Shown piece after piece: positions 5,374 to 5,503 of a stretch of DNA of 5,503 nt. Numbering within the stretch: position 1 is the first letter of the stretch; each line of letters starts with the position of its first letter. The position numbers and the translations under genes are program-made. The stretch is from Gemmatimonadota bacterium (GTDB taxonomy: Bacteria > Gemmatimonadota > Gemmatimonadetes > Gemmatimonadales > Gemmatimonadaceae). Below the pieces are notes generated by a model. The model made no database searches, was not told where the DNA came from, and saw nothing but the letters and a program-made list of their open reading frames with translations. The stretch covers positions 1 to 5,503 of the forward strand of contig CANGXK010000193.1 of the NCBI GenBank assembly GCA_947457715.1, written 5' to 3'.

Positions 5374-5503
5374 AACGATGTAAGAACCACAAGGCGCACA
5401 CCGCGTCTCGCGCCAGAAACCCGTCCAGCCGCTCCGCCACGAAGTCGTCGTCCGCCAAGTCCTAGTACCGCTCCGACAGCCGCGCCAATGCGTCGGCTTG
5501 TCC
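5372..5503 (-). pseudogene. Possible degraded 3' end of a gene, truncated by the right edge
   Basis: Reading leftward from the edge gives GQADALARLSERY, then an amber codon (complement of 5462-5464), then 29 more residues beginning DLADDDFVAERLDGFL and ending at a TGA (complement of 5372-5374). Third codon positions are GC-rich on both sides of the amber (11 of 13 before, about 25 of 29 after), and both parts look protein-like, as expected for one gene broken by a nonsense mutation. Alternatively the gene simply ends at the amber and the rest is chance. Two of the three bases of the final TGA belong to the outer arm of the adjacent inverted repeat. I do not recognise the family, and the segment is very short. 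Confidence 0.3.

Overview
The window is a GC-rich bacterial chromosome segment of tightly packed genes. Most lie on the + strand, with one truncated gene on the - strand at each edge. The base composition, the exported proteins, a soluble family I otherwise remember mainly from Bacteroidetes, and intergenic repeats built from 9-nt units suggest Gemmatimonadota or a neighbouring phylum. That placement is inference, since there is no rRNA or other marker gene.

Layout, left to right. Bases 1-90 (-) hold the first 30 codons of a lipoprotein that runs off the left edge. Bases 91-527 are a divergent intergenic region with a candidate promoter and a small 9-nt repeat cluster. Next come three + strand genes: a secreted protein of unknown function (528-1136), an AlkA-type DNA-3-methyladenine glycosylase starting with TTG only 7 nt later (1144-1797), and a fusion of a SRPBCC (ligand-binding, START-like) domain to a TIGR01777/YfcH-type NAD(P)-binding oxidoreductase (1847-3220). 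The interval 3221-3497 carries a decayed palindromic repeat, a perfect 10-bp-arm palindrome and a weak promoter candidate.

A second + strand cluster follows: a single-pass membrane protein with a CxxH...CxxC zinc-ribbon-like tail (3498-3758), a prohibitin/SPFH membrane protein overlapping it by 17 bp (3742-4725), and a small soluble protein of unknown function 6 nt later (4732-5232). The overlap and spacing indicate one operon. The likely theme is a membrane-anchored SPFH scaffold with two small partners, but the partners' roles are unknown.

After this operon lies a strong nested inverted repeat of about 100 bp (5271-5373). Beyond it, a - strand frame with coding-like codon use is broken by an in-frame amber codon and may be the degraded 3' end of a gene. 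The most unusual material here is the membrane zinc-ribbon/SPFH/unknown operon and the intergenic elements built on 9-nt units. I see no CRISPR array, tRNA, rRNA, transposase or phage gene.
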